From a virus, in the IMG/VR virus record IMGVR_UViG_3300025138_013593, positions 1 to 31,305 of that record: a DNA stretch of 31,305 nucleotides. One strand, given 5' to 3'. Positions 1 through 6,074 of this stretch are shown here, in pieces. The notes beneath the pieces were generated by a model. It saw only the letters and a program-made list of their open reading frames with translations. It ran no database searches and was not told the DNA's origin. Each line of letters begins with the position of its first letter. Positions within the stretch are counted from its first letter, which is position 1. The translations under genes were made by a program, and so were the position numbers.

Positions 1-132
1 TCATAGTACCCAGCCCGCGAAAGCGGCACCCAGAGCACGGCCGAGATGGACCGCGCCAAACGCGGCGGTCACCACGAAGGCTCCCGCAGCGAAGGCCAGG
101 AAGAGAATGAGGAGTCGACCGCGGGCGAACAT
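1..132 (-). CDS. Small hydrophobic membrane protein (43 aa)
   Basis: This 43-residue frame begins [10 protein letters not shown] and ends with a TGA that is the first triplet of the window. Its ATG overlaps the stop of the GapR-like gene (TGATG), so it is probably translationally coupled as the next gene of the early operon. The first half is strongly hydrophobic (residues about 7-28), consistent with one transmembrane helix after a basic N-terminus. I do not recognise a family. Similar tiny membrane proteins are common in phage early operons. Confidence rests on the operon fit and the clean overlap rather than on homology. Confidence 0.55.
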   Translation of the reverse strand: MFARGRLLILFLAFAAGAFVVTAAFGAVHLGRALGAAFAGWVL

Positions 133-368
133 CAGCCCATTCCCAGCGCGGCTTTGTAGGTGTCGAGGATGGTCTCTTCCTCGGACCTTTCATCGGGCTT
201 CATGCGGCGCAGCGAGATCACCTTGCGCATGATCTTGGTATCGTAGCCAACTGCCTTGGCCTCGGCGAAGACGTCGCGGATGTCTTCGGCGATGCCCTTC
301 TTTTCTTCTTCGAGACGCTCGATGCGTTCGATGAGCAGGCGCAAGCGGTCGTCGGTGGCCTCAGCCAT
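132..368 (-). CDS. GapR-like DUF2312 DNA-binding protein
   Basis: The 78-aa product matches the DUF2312/GapR pattern: an N-terminal coiled-coil ([18 protein letters not shown]), then the conserved stretch around residues 39-56 containing GYD.KIMRKV and LRRMK, and a C-terminal [13 protein letters not shown] helix. GapR of Caulobacter is a small nucleoid-associated protein that binds overtwisted DNA ahead of replication and transcription forks, and DUF2312 genes also occur in alphaproteobacterial phages. The ATG at 368 fits the family N-terminus; an in-frame ATG two codons upstream (374) is equally possible. It lies in the early operon, so a role in phage replication or host chromosome handling is a fair inference. 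Confidence 0.88.
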   Translation of the reverse strand: MAEATDDRLRLLIERIERLEEEKKGIAEDIRDVFAEAKAVGYDTKIMRKVISLRRMKPDERSEEETILDTYKAALGMG

Positions 369-642
369 TGTCATTCTCCAGTTCGGTGTGAAAGCTGCAT
401 GAGCCCGCCGCGGCCGGAACCAGTCGGCGGCGCTTCCCGGGGATGGGGTATTCGCAATAGGCCTCGCGGGCCTTGGCGGGATCGAAGTCGTCCTCGTCGC
501 GCTGCCAGTGGCGGCAAGTCCGGCAGGCCGTCCCGTGGGGTCCCGTGCCGGCAAGGTGCGCCTGACCGAGTTAGGTCTTGGCATAGCGGTCTTCGAAACC
601 GGCTTCGTGCAGGTGGCGATCGACAGGGACGTGAGCGGCCAT
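361..642 (-). pseudogene. Small cysteine-motif protein gene interrupted by a TAA stop
   Basis: An ATG at 642 has an excellent Shine-Dalgarno (GGGGGAGG, 8 nt upstream). It opens a frame of 23 codons that ends at an in-frame TAA (571-573). The same frame then stays open for 69 more codons to a TGA at 361-363 inside the start of the GapR-like gene, the overlap expected of an intact neighbour. The downstream part has a putative metal-binding set: CRTC plus HW, then CEYP and CSFH near the end. There is no in-frame ATG, GTG or TTG just after the stop that could restart translation. The simplest reading is a nonsense mutation in an early zinc-finger-like gene; a base-call error or stop readthrough are alternatives. 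Family not identified. Confidence 0.6.
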
Positions 643-646
643 CAGT

Positions 647-793
647 TTACCTCCCCCAGTCCAAATACTGGGCAGGGCCAAGCCCGCGCTGCTGCATTGC
701 AAGACCATAGGCCATGCGATCGGCGATATGCGCGACGCCGAATACGGTGAGCGCGATCGCGGCAAGCGGAAGGTGGCGAGCCAGGGCACGCAT
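647..793 (-). CDS. Small protein with hydrophobic N-terminus (48 aa)
   Basis: The ATG at 793 overlaps the TGA of the upstream 107-aa gene (TGATG). The 48-codon frame begins MRALARHLPLAAIALTVFG and has one hydrophobic segment at about residues 9-22, followed by a short polar tail ending QYLDWGR. Its last codons contain the GGGGGAGG ribosome-binding site of the next gene. It could be a single-pass membrane peptide. No family is recognised. Gene status is inferred from tight packing within the early operon. Confidence 0.55.
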   Translation of the reverse strand: MRALARHLPLAAIALTVFGVAHIADRMAYGLAMQQRGLGPAQYLDWGR

Positions 794-1116
794 CACGCTG
801 CATCCGGCCAGTCGGTTTCAGCAGCGCAGGTCGCGCTTGCGAGATCGCTGAAATAGGCAAGATCGAAATCGAAGACCCGGCGGGCCTTCAGGTGTTGCAG
901 CAGCATGCCGTAATCACCGGGCAAGTCGCGCTCCAGGCAATCGAGATCGTGGACGGCGCGGCGGCGATCGCCTTCGTGGACCGCAATCCTTTCGGCGACG
1001 GCGCGGTGAGTCAGACCGGCGCGGTCGCGGCATGACTTGATGTAGCTGCCGGGCGTGGCGCGGATCAGGTCGGTAAAGGAATGGGCCGCGGGATTGATGG
1101 CGGCGATGGCGCTCAT
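793..1116 (-). CDS. Hypothetical early protein, possible HTH (107 aa)
   Basis: The frame starts at an ATG (1116) with a GGAG about 10-13 nt upstream and encodes 107 residues. Residues about 25-45 (SYIKSCRDRAGLTHRAVAER) resemble an XRE-type helix-turn-helix, but the rest, rich in acidic and aromatic residues, does not match a family I know. It sits downstream of a 150-base structured gap and is overlapped by the next gene, which fits an early phage operon. A longer in-frame extension exists upstream, but its composition is low-complexity Pro/Arg/Ala and unlikely to be coding. Confidence 0.65.
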   Translation of the reverse strand: MSAIAAINPAAHSFTDLIRATPGSYIKSCRDRAGLTHRAVAERIAVHEGDRRRAVHDLDCLERDLPGDYGMLLQHLKARRVFDFDLAYFSDLASATCAAETDWPDAA

Positions 1117-1265
1117 TGGGTCGTACTCCGATGAAGGCAAAGGGGAAGCGCTTCCGGAAGCAGGCCGGAGGCGCAGCGGTTCGGGAAATGGCGGCGGGCG
1201 ACCGGGGGGCATTGGCGCCCGCCGCCGGGAGAGGCCGCGCACGGGCTTGCGCGGCCGGGGGAAGG
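1117..1265 (-). promoter_or_regulatory. Structured intergenic segment with stacked inverted repeats
   Basis: This gap inside the early operon contains two perfect long inverted repeats: an 8-bp arm pair at 1233-1240/1249-1256 (GGCCGCGC...GCGCGGCC) and a 10-bp pair at 1191-1200/1216-1225. These are followed by two overlapping perfect palindromes, GAAGCGCTTC (1145-1154) and GCTTCCGGAAGC (1150-1161). Read on the minus strand they lie between the CII-like gene and the 107-aa gene. They could form an attenuator or terminator, and the palindromes could be operator sites. No T-tract follows, so a classical intrinsic terminator is not supported. Confidence 0.4.
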
Positions 1266-1745
1266 TTAAGGCCCTAGCGCCTCGGGCGGCGCGTTTGCGT
1301 CGTCGAGGAGGAGAGGGAGGGTCTGCTTGAGTTTCTCGTAAGCCTCGGTGCATTCGCGCAGCGCCTCGGCGCGGTCGCGCGGTGAGGCCCCGGGCTGGGC
1401 TGCAACGACAAGCGCACTGCCTGCTTCGCCGCATTCGCGAATAACGTCGGCAGCCTGCCGGCCGAGCGCGACGCGATCGCAGTGACGGGCGAGCTCGAGT
1501 TGTTCACGCTGATGAGCGAAGGCTTCGAGAAAGGGTGAGCCGACGCCGCCTTGCTCGGCGAAGAAGAGATCGAAATCGAGCGCGACGTCGACCGGGATCT
1601 GCTCGGGCGTATCGGGATCGCCCCAGTTGCGCACGGTGCGTTCCTTGCGGCCACAGCGCAGAGCGAGGGCAGGCTTGCCGCCGACGGCGCCCGAGACGCG
1701 GTCAAGCGCATCCTCGAAAGACAGGGGGGCGCGAAGCTTGGTCAT
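1266..1745 (-). CDS. CII-like putative phage regulatory protein
   Basis: The 159-aa product starts MTKLRAPLSFEDALDRV. Its first 70 residues resemble phage CII-type regulators: a helical segment, a TVRNW motif in a putative recognition helix, and a DPDTPEQIPVDVALDFDLF stretch like those linking HTH domains to the dimerisation part. The C-terminal half is helical (EALRECTEAYEKLKQTLPLL). The ATG at 1745 overlaps the stop of the previous gene (ATGA), which sets the start. In P2-like phages such genes sit downstream of the Cox/Cro-type gene and act in early regulation or replication. The family assignment is by overall look and remains tentative. Confidence 0.6.
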   Translation of the reverse strand: MTKLRAPLSFEDALDRVSGAVGGKPALALRCGRKERTVRNWGDPDTPEQIPVDVALDFDLFFAEQGGVGSPFLEAFAHQREQLELARHCDRVALGRQAADVIRECGEAGSALVVAAQPGASPRDRAEALRECTEAYEKLKQTLPLLLDDANAPPEALGP

Positions 1746-1933
1746 GACTGGTGACGTCCTCCTCGCGGCGCAAGGGTGCGCTCGCACACGTCATCGAAAG
1801 GGAAGGGGCCGGGAAAGCCCTTGTCGAAGCTGGCGAGCCGGCGGCGCACAGTGGATTGCAAAGCGTCATCCGTCGGCAAGTGACGCGCGGCACGCCGCTC
1901 GGCATGATCGCAGGCGATGATCGAGCCAATCAC
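1742..1933 (-). CDS. Hypothetical early protein (63 aa)
   Basis: The frame opens with GTG at 1933, overlapping the TGA of the YdaS-like gene (GTGA), and ends with a TGA overlapping the next ATG (ATGA). This double overlap is the best evidence that it is translated. The protein is basic (ERRAARHL, TVRRRLASFDKG), with no membrane segment and no family I recognise. An alternative frame over the same bases (start at 1929) lacks these overlaps and is rejected. Confidence 0.55.
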   Translation of the reverse strand: MIGSIIACDHAERRAARHLPTDDALQSTVRRRLASFDKGFPGPFPFDDVCERTLAPRGGRHQS

Positions 1934-2199
1934 GATGCAGCCTCCGCGATCGGGAGAACAGCCTGCGGGGCCGGGGCGTCTTCACGCGGGTAGAGATCGG
2001 GGCGAAGGTCGTGGCGCGACACTCCTGTTGCGGCCTCGATCTTCAGGACGAATTCGGCCGAAGCTCGATGCGCCTTGTGGAGCATCTTCCAGACCGAAGC
2101 CTGAGCGACACCGATCTGACGCGCCAGCTCGGACTGCGATCCCGCGATCCGCACCGCTTCGTTCAGCGAATCAAGTTCAAGAGGATTACGTATTCCCAT
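1930..2199 (-). CDS. YdaS/Cro-like HTH regulator, first gene of the early operon
   Basis: The 89-aa product (MGIRNPLELDSLNEAVRIAG...) has a Cro/YdaS-type helix-turn-helix at about residues 20-45 (SQSELARQIGVAQASVWKML), followed by FVLKIEAATGVSRHDLRPDLYP, the usual C-terminal signature of YdaS-like proteins. Such proteins act as the anti-repressor, Cro or Cox-type partner of the lysogeny repressor encoded divergently. The ATG at 2199 lies 6 nt after a TATATA -10 box, so the upstream in-frame GTG at 2214 would not be in the transcript; I therefore choose 2199. Transcription is expected to be shut off by repressor binding to the palindrome over the -10. Confidence 0.85.
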   Translation of the reverse strand: MGIRNPLELDSLNEAVRIAGSQSELARQIGVAQASVWKMLHKAHRASAEFVLKIEAATGVSRHDLRPDLYPREDAPAPQAVLPIAEAAS

Positions 2200-2200
2200 G

Positions 2201-2215
2201 GGTGTTATATACACC
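2201..2215. promoter_or_regulatory. Operator palindrome over the early -10 box
   Basis: GGTGT-TATAT-ACACC is an inverted repeat with 5-bp arms and an AT-rich centre. It lies between the divergent YdaS-like and repressor genes and covers the -10 box of the early promoter, the expected place for a lysogeny repressor site. A second weaker dyad, AACC-TTT-GGTT, is at 2259-2269. Binding itself is inferred. Confidence 0.6.
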
Positions 2216-2233
2216 GAAAGGAATAAGGGTCAA
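2206..2233 (-). promoter_or_regulatory. Early promoter (TTGACC / TATATA)
   Basis: On the minus strand a TTGACC -35 (2228-2233) and a TATATA -10 (2206-2211) are separated by 16 bp. Only six bases separate the -10 from the ATG of the YdaS-like gene, so the transcript would begin at or beside the start codon. No equally clear promoter is visible for the repressor on the plus strand. Confidence 0.65.
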
Positions 2234-2283
2234 CGCCAAAAATAGCAGCGACGGGCAAAACCTTTGGTTGTAGACCTCATTCT

Positions 2284-2922
2284 GTGATTATCGCTGACCG
2301 ACTTAATGAGCGGACCGAGGCTGAGGGGATTTCCCAGAACGAGCTGGCTCGTCGGGTAGGGACCTCTCAGGCGACGATCTGGAAATTAGCGAACGGGCAT
2401 AATGCCAGTTCGAAGTTCATCTTTAAGATCGCTCGCGTGCTTAATACGACACCGGACTATCTTTTAGGGGAAACGGACGATCCTCATTCTGCGCATGATG
2501 TCGATCGAGTAAGCGACGCGATAGAAGTTCCCATGATCGATCTCGCCTATGGCATGGGCGGTACGTATTTGGATGATGAACCCGAGGTCAAGACGGAAGC
2601 ATTCCCGCTCGCGTTCATCCGGCGGTACACCGCGGCGAAGGCTGATAAGCTCGTGTTCGCGGAAGGTATCGGTGACAGCATGGCACCGACAATTCAGACG
2701 ACCGACCTTCTGCTGATCGACCAAAGCGACCAAACACTGCGCCTGTCGGACCAGATCTGGGCGTTCAGCTATGGCGGTGTGGGCATGGTTAAGCGTCTGC
2801 GACCACGTCCGGACGGCAGCGTCGCGATCCTGTCGGACAATCCTAATGTGCCTGAAGATCGGGCGGTCGACGACGAGCTGCACCTGATAGGGCGGGTCGT
2901 GGCGAAAGTGAGCAAACTTTGA
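2284..2922 (+). CDS. Lysogeny repressor, HTH + S24 peptidase fold
   Basis: This 212-aa CI-type repressor has an XRE helix-turn-helix at residues 17-40 (ISQNELARRVGTSQATIWKL) and a C-terminal S24/LexA-like domain. The catalytic serine is S132 in GDSMAPTI and the lysine is K170 in GMVKRL. It should bind the 2201-2215 operator and maintain lysogeny, while being the first gene of the plus-strand lysogenic operon. Translation starts at GTG 2284. The usual Ala-Gly or Cys-Gly self-cleavage pair before the peptidase domain is not obvious (the linker reads LAYGMGG at 87-93), so RecA-stimulated autocleavage cannot be assumed. The next gene follows after 21 bp. Confidence 0.92.
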   Translation: MIIADRLNERTEAEGISQNELARRVGTSQATIWKLANGHNASSKFIFKIARVLNTTPDYLLGETDDPHSAHDVDRVSDAIEVPMIDLAYGMGGTYLDDEPEVKTEAFPLAFIRRYTAAKADKLVFAEGIGDSMAPTIQTTDLLLIDQSDQTLRLSDQIWAFSYGGVGMVKRLRPRPDGSVAILSDNPNVPEDRAVDDELHLIGRVVAKVSKL

Positions 2923-2943
2923 TCGCAGGGAAGGGACGCAACC

Positions 2944-3330
2944 GTGGCTGAAGCAGCACATCCGTTTCAATCGAGGAAATTCGTTGGAAGCCCCACGGAA
3001 ATCGGGACCTCGGCCGATCGCTACCAGGCGTTCCTGATGCCGGGCGAAAAGGTTGTGATGGAATACAAGGGCCTGCGCGATGCCGCAGTCTTTACCGATC
3101 GCCGGTTAATGGTGATCGATCCGCAAGGCCTGCGGGGCAGGAAAGTGAGCGTGAGCAGCTTTCCATGGAAATCGATCACCGCATTCTCGCTCGAGAATAG
3201 CGGGACTTTCGATCTGGATGCCGAGATGAAGATCTGCGGGTCGGGCTGGGGGGTTTGCGAGCTGGAGTTTACCAGAGGCGTAGACGTCTCGGAGATTGCG
3301 GCTTTCGTGAACGAACGCATTTTCGATTGA
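2944..3330 (+). CDS. PH-domain protein (bPH/YvbH-like)
   Basis: This 128-aa protein resembles bacterial pleckstrin-homology domain proteins: AFLMPGEKVVMEYKGLRD, AAVFTDRRLMVID, then the SSFPWKSITAFSLEN strand and an alternating beta pattern, closing with a helix (VSEIAAFVNERIF). Translation starts at GTG 2944. It sits between the repressor and the Ltp-repeat protein in the same orientation and is probably co-transcribed in the lysogen. Bacterial PH domains of this type are soluble oligomers or membrane-associated; the role here is unknown. Position suggests a lysogenic-conversion gene. Confidence 0.75.
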   Translation: MAEAAHPFQSRKFVGSPTEIGTSADRYQAFLMPGEKVVMEYKGLRDAAVFTDRRLMVIDPQGLRGRKVSVSSFPWKSITAFSLENSGTFDLDAEMKICGSGWGVCELEFTRGVDVSEIAAFVNERIFD

Positions 3331-3352
3331 TCTAACAAGGGGGCACAAGAGG

Positions 3353-3994
3353 GTGGCAGGAACGAAACTTTGCCGGGAGTGCGGCACAGCGAACAGCGGC
3401 GATGCAGCGCAGTGTTCAAGTTGCGGGGCGCCGTTTCAACAGGCCGTGGCCGCGGATCCCGAGGTGGGTTCCGGTACGCGCGACCTTGGCGGAAAGATGA
3501 AGAAGGGCTGCCTTTGGATATTTGCGATCTTCATCGGGCTGCTCTTGCTTGGAGCAATTCTGGGCGATCCGGATGAGGGTGAGGAACAGATAGACGCCGA
3601 GGCCCTGATCGACGCTTCCGAACCGGCAACGGATGCGGAAGTGGCCGAAGCAAGCGCTCCCCCGGTGCCGCCGGCACCCATATTGACCGGCCCTCAGCGT
3701 AACGCGGTACGTTCTGCAAAAGCCTATCTCGACATGCAGGGTTTTTCGCGCGAGGGGCTGATCGAGCAGCTGAGCCTAGATGCGGGTGAGGGATACGCGC
3801 GGGCAGATGCAACCGCGGCCGTCGATAGCCTTGACGTGGACTGGAACAGGCAAGCTGCGCGATCGGCGCGAGGCTACCTCGATATGATGGGCTTTTCGTG
3901 CAGCGGGCTGATCGAGCAGCTCAGTTCGAGTTCGGGGGAGCAATACACGCGAGATCAAGCCGCATACGGCGCGCAGCAGGCGGGGGCTTGTTAG
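3353..3994 (+). CDS. Zinc-ribbon, membrane-anchored protein with two Ltp-type repeats
   Basis: The 213-aa product has four parts: a zinc ribbon (C7-x2-C10...C21-x2-C24), a transmembrane helix at about residues 53-70, a Pro/Glu/Ala linker, and two tandem repeats (about 114-159 and 164-208). The repeats share the pattern A.SA..YLDM.GFS..GLIEQLS...GE.Y.R..A. They match the Ltp module (host cell surface-exposed lipoprotein family). In the Streptococcus phage TP-J34, Ltp blocks superinfecting phage DNA injection. Position behind the repressor fits superinfection exclusion, although here a membrane helix replaces the lipoprotein signal and a cytoplasmic zinc ribbon is added. Translation starts at GTG 3353. 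Confidence 0.8.
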   Translation: MAGTKLCRECGTANSGDAAQCSSCGAPFQQAVAADPEVGSGTRDLGGKMKKGCLWIFAIFIGLLLLGAILGDPDEGEEQIDAEALIDASEPATDAEVAEASAPPVPPAPILTGPQRNAVRSAKAYLDMQGFSREGLIEQLSLDAGEGYARADATAAVDSLDVDWNRQAARSARGYLDMMGFSCSGLIEQLSSSSGEQYTRDQAAYGAQQAGAC

Positions 3995-4205
3995 GTTGCC
4001 GGTCTTCACATTTCTTTGCCTCGCAGCGGTCGCGTCAGTGGCGAAGAACCGCAGGTTGAAGGCGGCTGACAACAAGTGAAGTTCGTCGAAGAGGTGCCTG
4101 AGCAAGACTTCTGGCGTGATCCGGTTTGGCCGGACGAAGAAGGCTGAGAGAACATTCCGTAAAGGCCAGATCACGGAATCGGCGGCCGGTTAAGAGGGGG
4201 AAATC
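3995..4205. other. 211-bp gap with no supported gene
   Basis: No convincing gene, promoter or terminator is seen between the Ltp-repeat gene and the next one. Short frames exist on both strands, but none has a ribosome-binding site or recognisable product. The gap separates the repressor-PH-Ltp group from the 119/149-aa/NA37/RelA group, so it could hold a second promoter or mark the join of an inserted cassette. Confidence 0.4.
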
Positions 4206-4565
4206 ATGGAACTTAAACGAATTGGATTCGGCTTGGGATCGATCAGCTTTCATCCGAAAGTTGACGAGGTGCCGGCGTCATCGGCAAGACAAGGCAACGT
4301 CACGATTAATAATGCGGCGAGGCCAGGCACACCCGCCCATTTCATCGTGTCGAACCACATCGCGTGCGATTTCGAGCATGAAGGCGTGGAACAACATGAG
4401 TATATCAATTGGGGCGTCGTAGTTACCGGGTTCGACGGTCACGCCAGGTACGGCGAAGTCGAGAATGCAGCAGCTCGCAAGCTCGCGCCCATGCTTCGGG
4501 CATTGGCTGATGAGATCGAAGAAACCCTGAAAGAGAACGACAGTCAGCCTGAGCCAGGCGAATGA
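4206..4565 (+). CDS. Hypothetical protein (119 aa), start of accessory cassette
   Basis: The ATG at 4206 is preceded by AGAGGGGGAA, a good ribosome-binding site. The protein begins MELKRIGFGLGSISFHPKVD, looks beta-rich in the first 80 residues (GNVTINN, HFIVSNHIACDF, YINWGVVVTG) and ends in an acidic helix (KLAPMLRALADEIEETLKEN). It has no signal peptide or membrane segment. The stop overlaps the next ATG (ATGA), so the two proteins are probably made together. I do not recognise the family. Confidence 0.75.
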   Translation: MELKRIGFGLGSISFHPKVDEVPASSARQGNVTINNAARPGTPAHFIVSNHIACDFEHEGVEQHEYINWGVVVTGFDGHARYGEVENAAARKLAPMLRALADEIEETLKENDSQPEPGE

Positions 4566-5011
4566 GCGACGAACGGCTGAACAGGATCAAGCGATTGATG
4601 GCGGCCAAGCGTGAACGACAAGCGCAGGCGGCGTCCGAGGCTGCGGCGGCCAGCGCCACCAGGCAGTATGCCGCGGCCAATGCGGCGGCGGCATGGTCCG
4701 GCACGCAATCGATGATCCAAAAGGTGCTGGACGATATCAATCTCGAGCTGGACGAGGATGATCCCAAGCTGGTTCTGGAATTCGTGTTGCCGCAATCGGA
4801 CAATCGCCTGGGCGAAGGGTACGTTGGCCTTCGCCGGATCGACGGGCTGACCGATCTGTCCTTCACTGCCTGGAGCAGCGACGGAACGATCAGCATACGC
4901 CTGCCGGACGACGGCCGATCGAGGGAGCACAAGCTTCCGCTGCTCGAGCTGGATAAGGACCAGTGGCGCGAGCTGCTTTACGAGTACATGGAAGCGCGGT
5001 TGAAGGGTTGA
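4562..5011 (+). CDS. Hypothetical protein (149 aa) with Ala-rich coiled coil
   Basis: The product has an N-terminal basic helix (RLNRIKRLMAAKRERQAQAA), an alanine-rich helical region to about residue 45, then an alpha/beta part (LELDEDDPKLVLEFVLPQ... TDLSFTAWSSDGTISIRL...) and a C-terminal helix (WRELLYEYMEARLKG). It is coupled to the previous gene by ATGA, and its stop is 10 bp before the NA37 gene, whose ribosome-binding site (AGGGGG) overlaps that stop. No family is recognised. Tight coupling to the NA37/RelA pair makes it a possible further component of the same cassette. Confidence 0.75.
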   Translation: MSDERLNRIKRLMAAKRERQAQAASEAAAASATRQYAAANAAAAWSGTQSMIQKVLDDINLELDEDDPKLVLEFVLPQSDNRLGEGYVGLRRIDGLTDLSFTAWSSDGTISIRLPDDGRSREHKLPLLELDKDQWRELLYEYMEARLKG

Positions 5012-5021
5012 GGGGGCAAAA

Positions 5022-6074
5022 ATGGCACTAGAAGATCTGCAGATCACGCGTGCGGTCGTACACGAGGTGCACCTGAGGCCGGACGCGAAAACCCGTCTCG
5101 CGCCGACGTACGGGACCGAATTGCTGCCTTTCGATGCGGCTGCTTTGGCCACATTCCGCCAGCGCGTCGCCAAGGCATTCGCAAGTGATTCTCGGTCTGC
5201 GGAGATGTCGATCCGAGATTTCGTTGACGGAACAGTGCCGGCCCTTGTGAATGAGATTTGCCAAGCGTCCGAAGATGATTTCATCGATGGTAGCCGGTTA
5301 ATTGCAGATCGTCTCGCGGACGCCCAAACCTCACGCAATATCCCTGGGGGGCTCTGCGTAGTTTTCGATGGGACGGTCGGTGATCCAGTGCGACGCTTCG
5401 TGGGCGTTATGAAGGCGGAAACGCATTCGGGCTTCCAGAAGGGAGATGATCTGTCAGTCGCCTTTCTGACGGATCTATTTTTGACCCCGCAGGCCAAGCT
5501 CTATAAAATTGGTCTATTCGCAGCTTCCGGAGGAGATGGCTCGCGCTTCCCAGATGATTGGAAGGCTTTGCTCTATGACGACAAAATGTCAGCGGCTCGG
5601 CGGGAAGATGCTGCCACGTACTTTCACGACAGTTTCCTCGGGCTCGAAATACCGCAGGATTCTGCACAGATCACCAAGCGCTTTTTCGAAAGTGTTCGAA
5701 ATTTTGTCGAGCAATCCGATCTGGACCCTCAGTCGAAAGTAGACCTTAACAATGCGCTCTACACCGCGCTAAAAACCGACCAGCGACCTAACCTTCAACC
5801 AACGGAATTCCGGGACAACAACGTTCCAGTGGATCTCCATGATTCTTACGACGCAGCGATGCTAGCTGGCGGTATTCCTGACGGTGCCTTTATCAAAGAC
5901 TTGCGGGAAATATCTTCCCGACTTCGTCTTCGCCGCCTTTCGTTCTCGCATAGCGTCCAAGTGGTCGGTCCGACCGAAGCCATCGCTGACCACGTCAAGA
6001 TCGACACCAAGGACATCGATGGTGAGCGGTGGACGGAGGTTCTCATCCGAGGCACCCTAGAGAAACAGATGTGA
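5022..6074 (+). CDS. NA37 (NdpA/YejK-like) nucleoid-associated protein
   Basis: The 350-aa protein resembles the 37-kDa nucleoid-associated family. It has the short N-terminal TRAVVHEVHL strand, a central FVGVMKAETHSGF... and AKLYKIGLFAASGGDGSRFPDDWKALLYDDKM block (an A..YF...FLG helix follows at 196-207), and a long C-terminal part with paired helices and a beta segment ending TEVLIRGTLE. E. coli YejK binds double-stranded DNA. AGGGGG lies 5 nt before ATG 5022. The gene is clearly lower in GC (about 50% in sampled lines) than the structural genes. Its stop overlaps the GTG of the RelA/SpoT gene, so the two form one translational unit and probably one system. Confidence 0.8.
   Translation: MALEDLQITRAVVHEVHLRPDAKTRLAPTYGTELLPFDAAALATFRQRVAKAFASDSRSAEMSIRDFVDGTVPALVNEICQASEDDFIDGSRLIADRLADAQTSRNIPGGLCVVFDGTVGDPVRRFVGVMKAETHSGFQKGDDLSVAFLTDLFLTPQAKLYKIGLFAASGGDGSRFPDDWKALLYDDKMSAARREDAATYFHDSFLGLEIPQDSAQITKRFFESVRNFVEQSDLDPQSKVDLNNALYTALKTDQRPNLQPTEFRDNNVPVDLHDSYDAAMLAGGIPDGAFIKDLREISSRLRLRRLSFSHSVQVVGPTEAIADHVKIDTKDIDGERWTEVLIRGTLEKQM

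Noticed and set aside
4071-4147. Possible 23-codon frame or transposase remnant in the 211-bp gap
   Set aside because: No ribosome-binding site, no terminal inverted repeats and no recognisable transposase motif.
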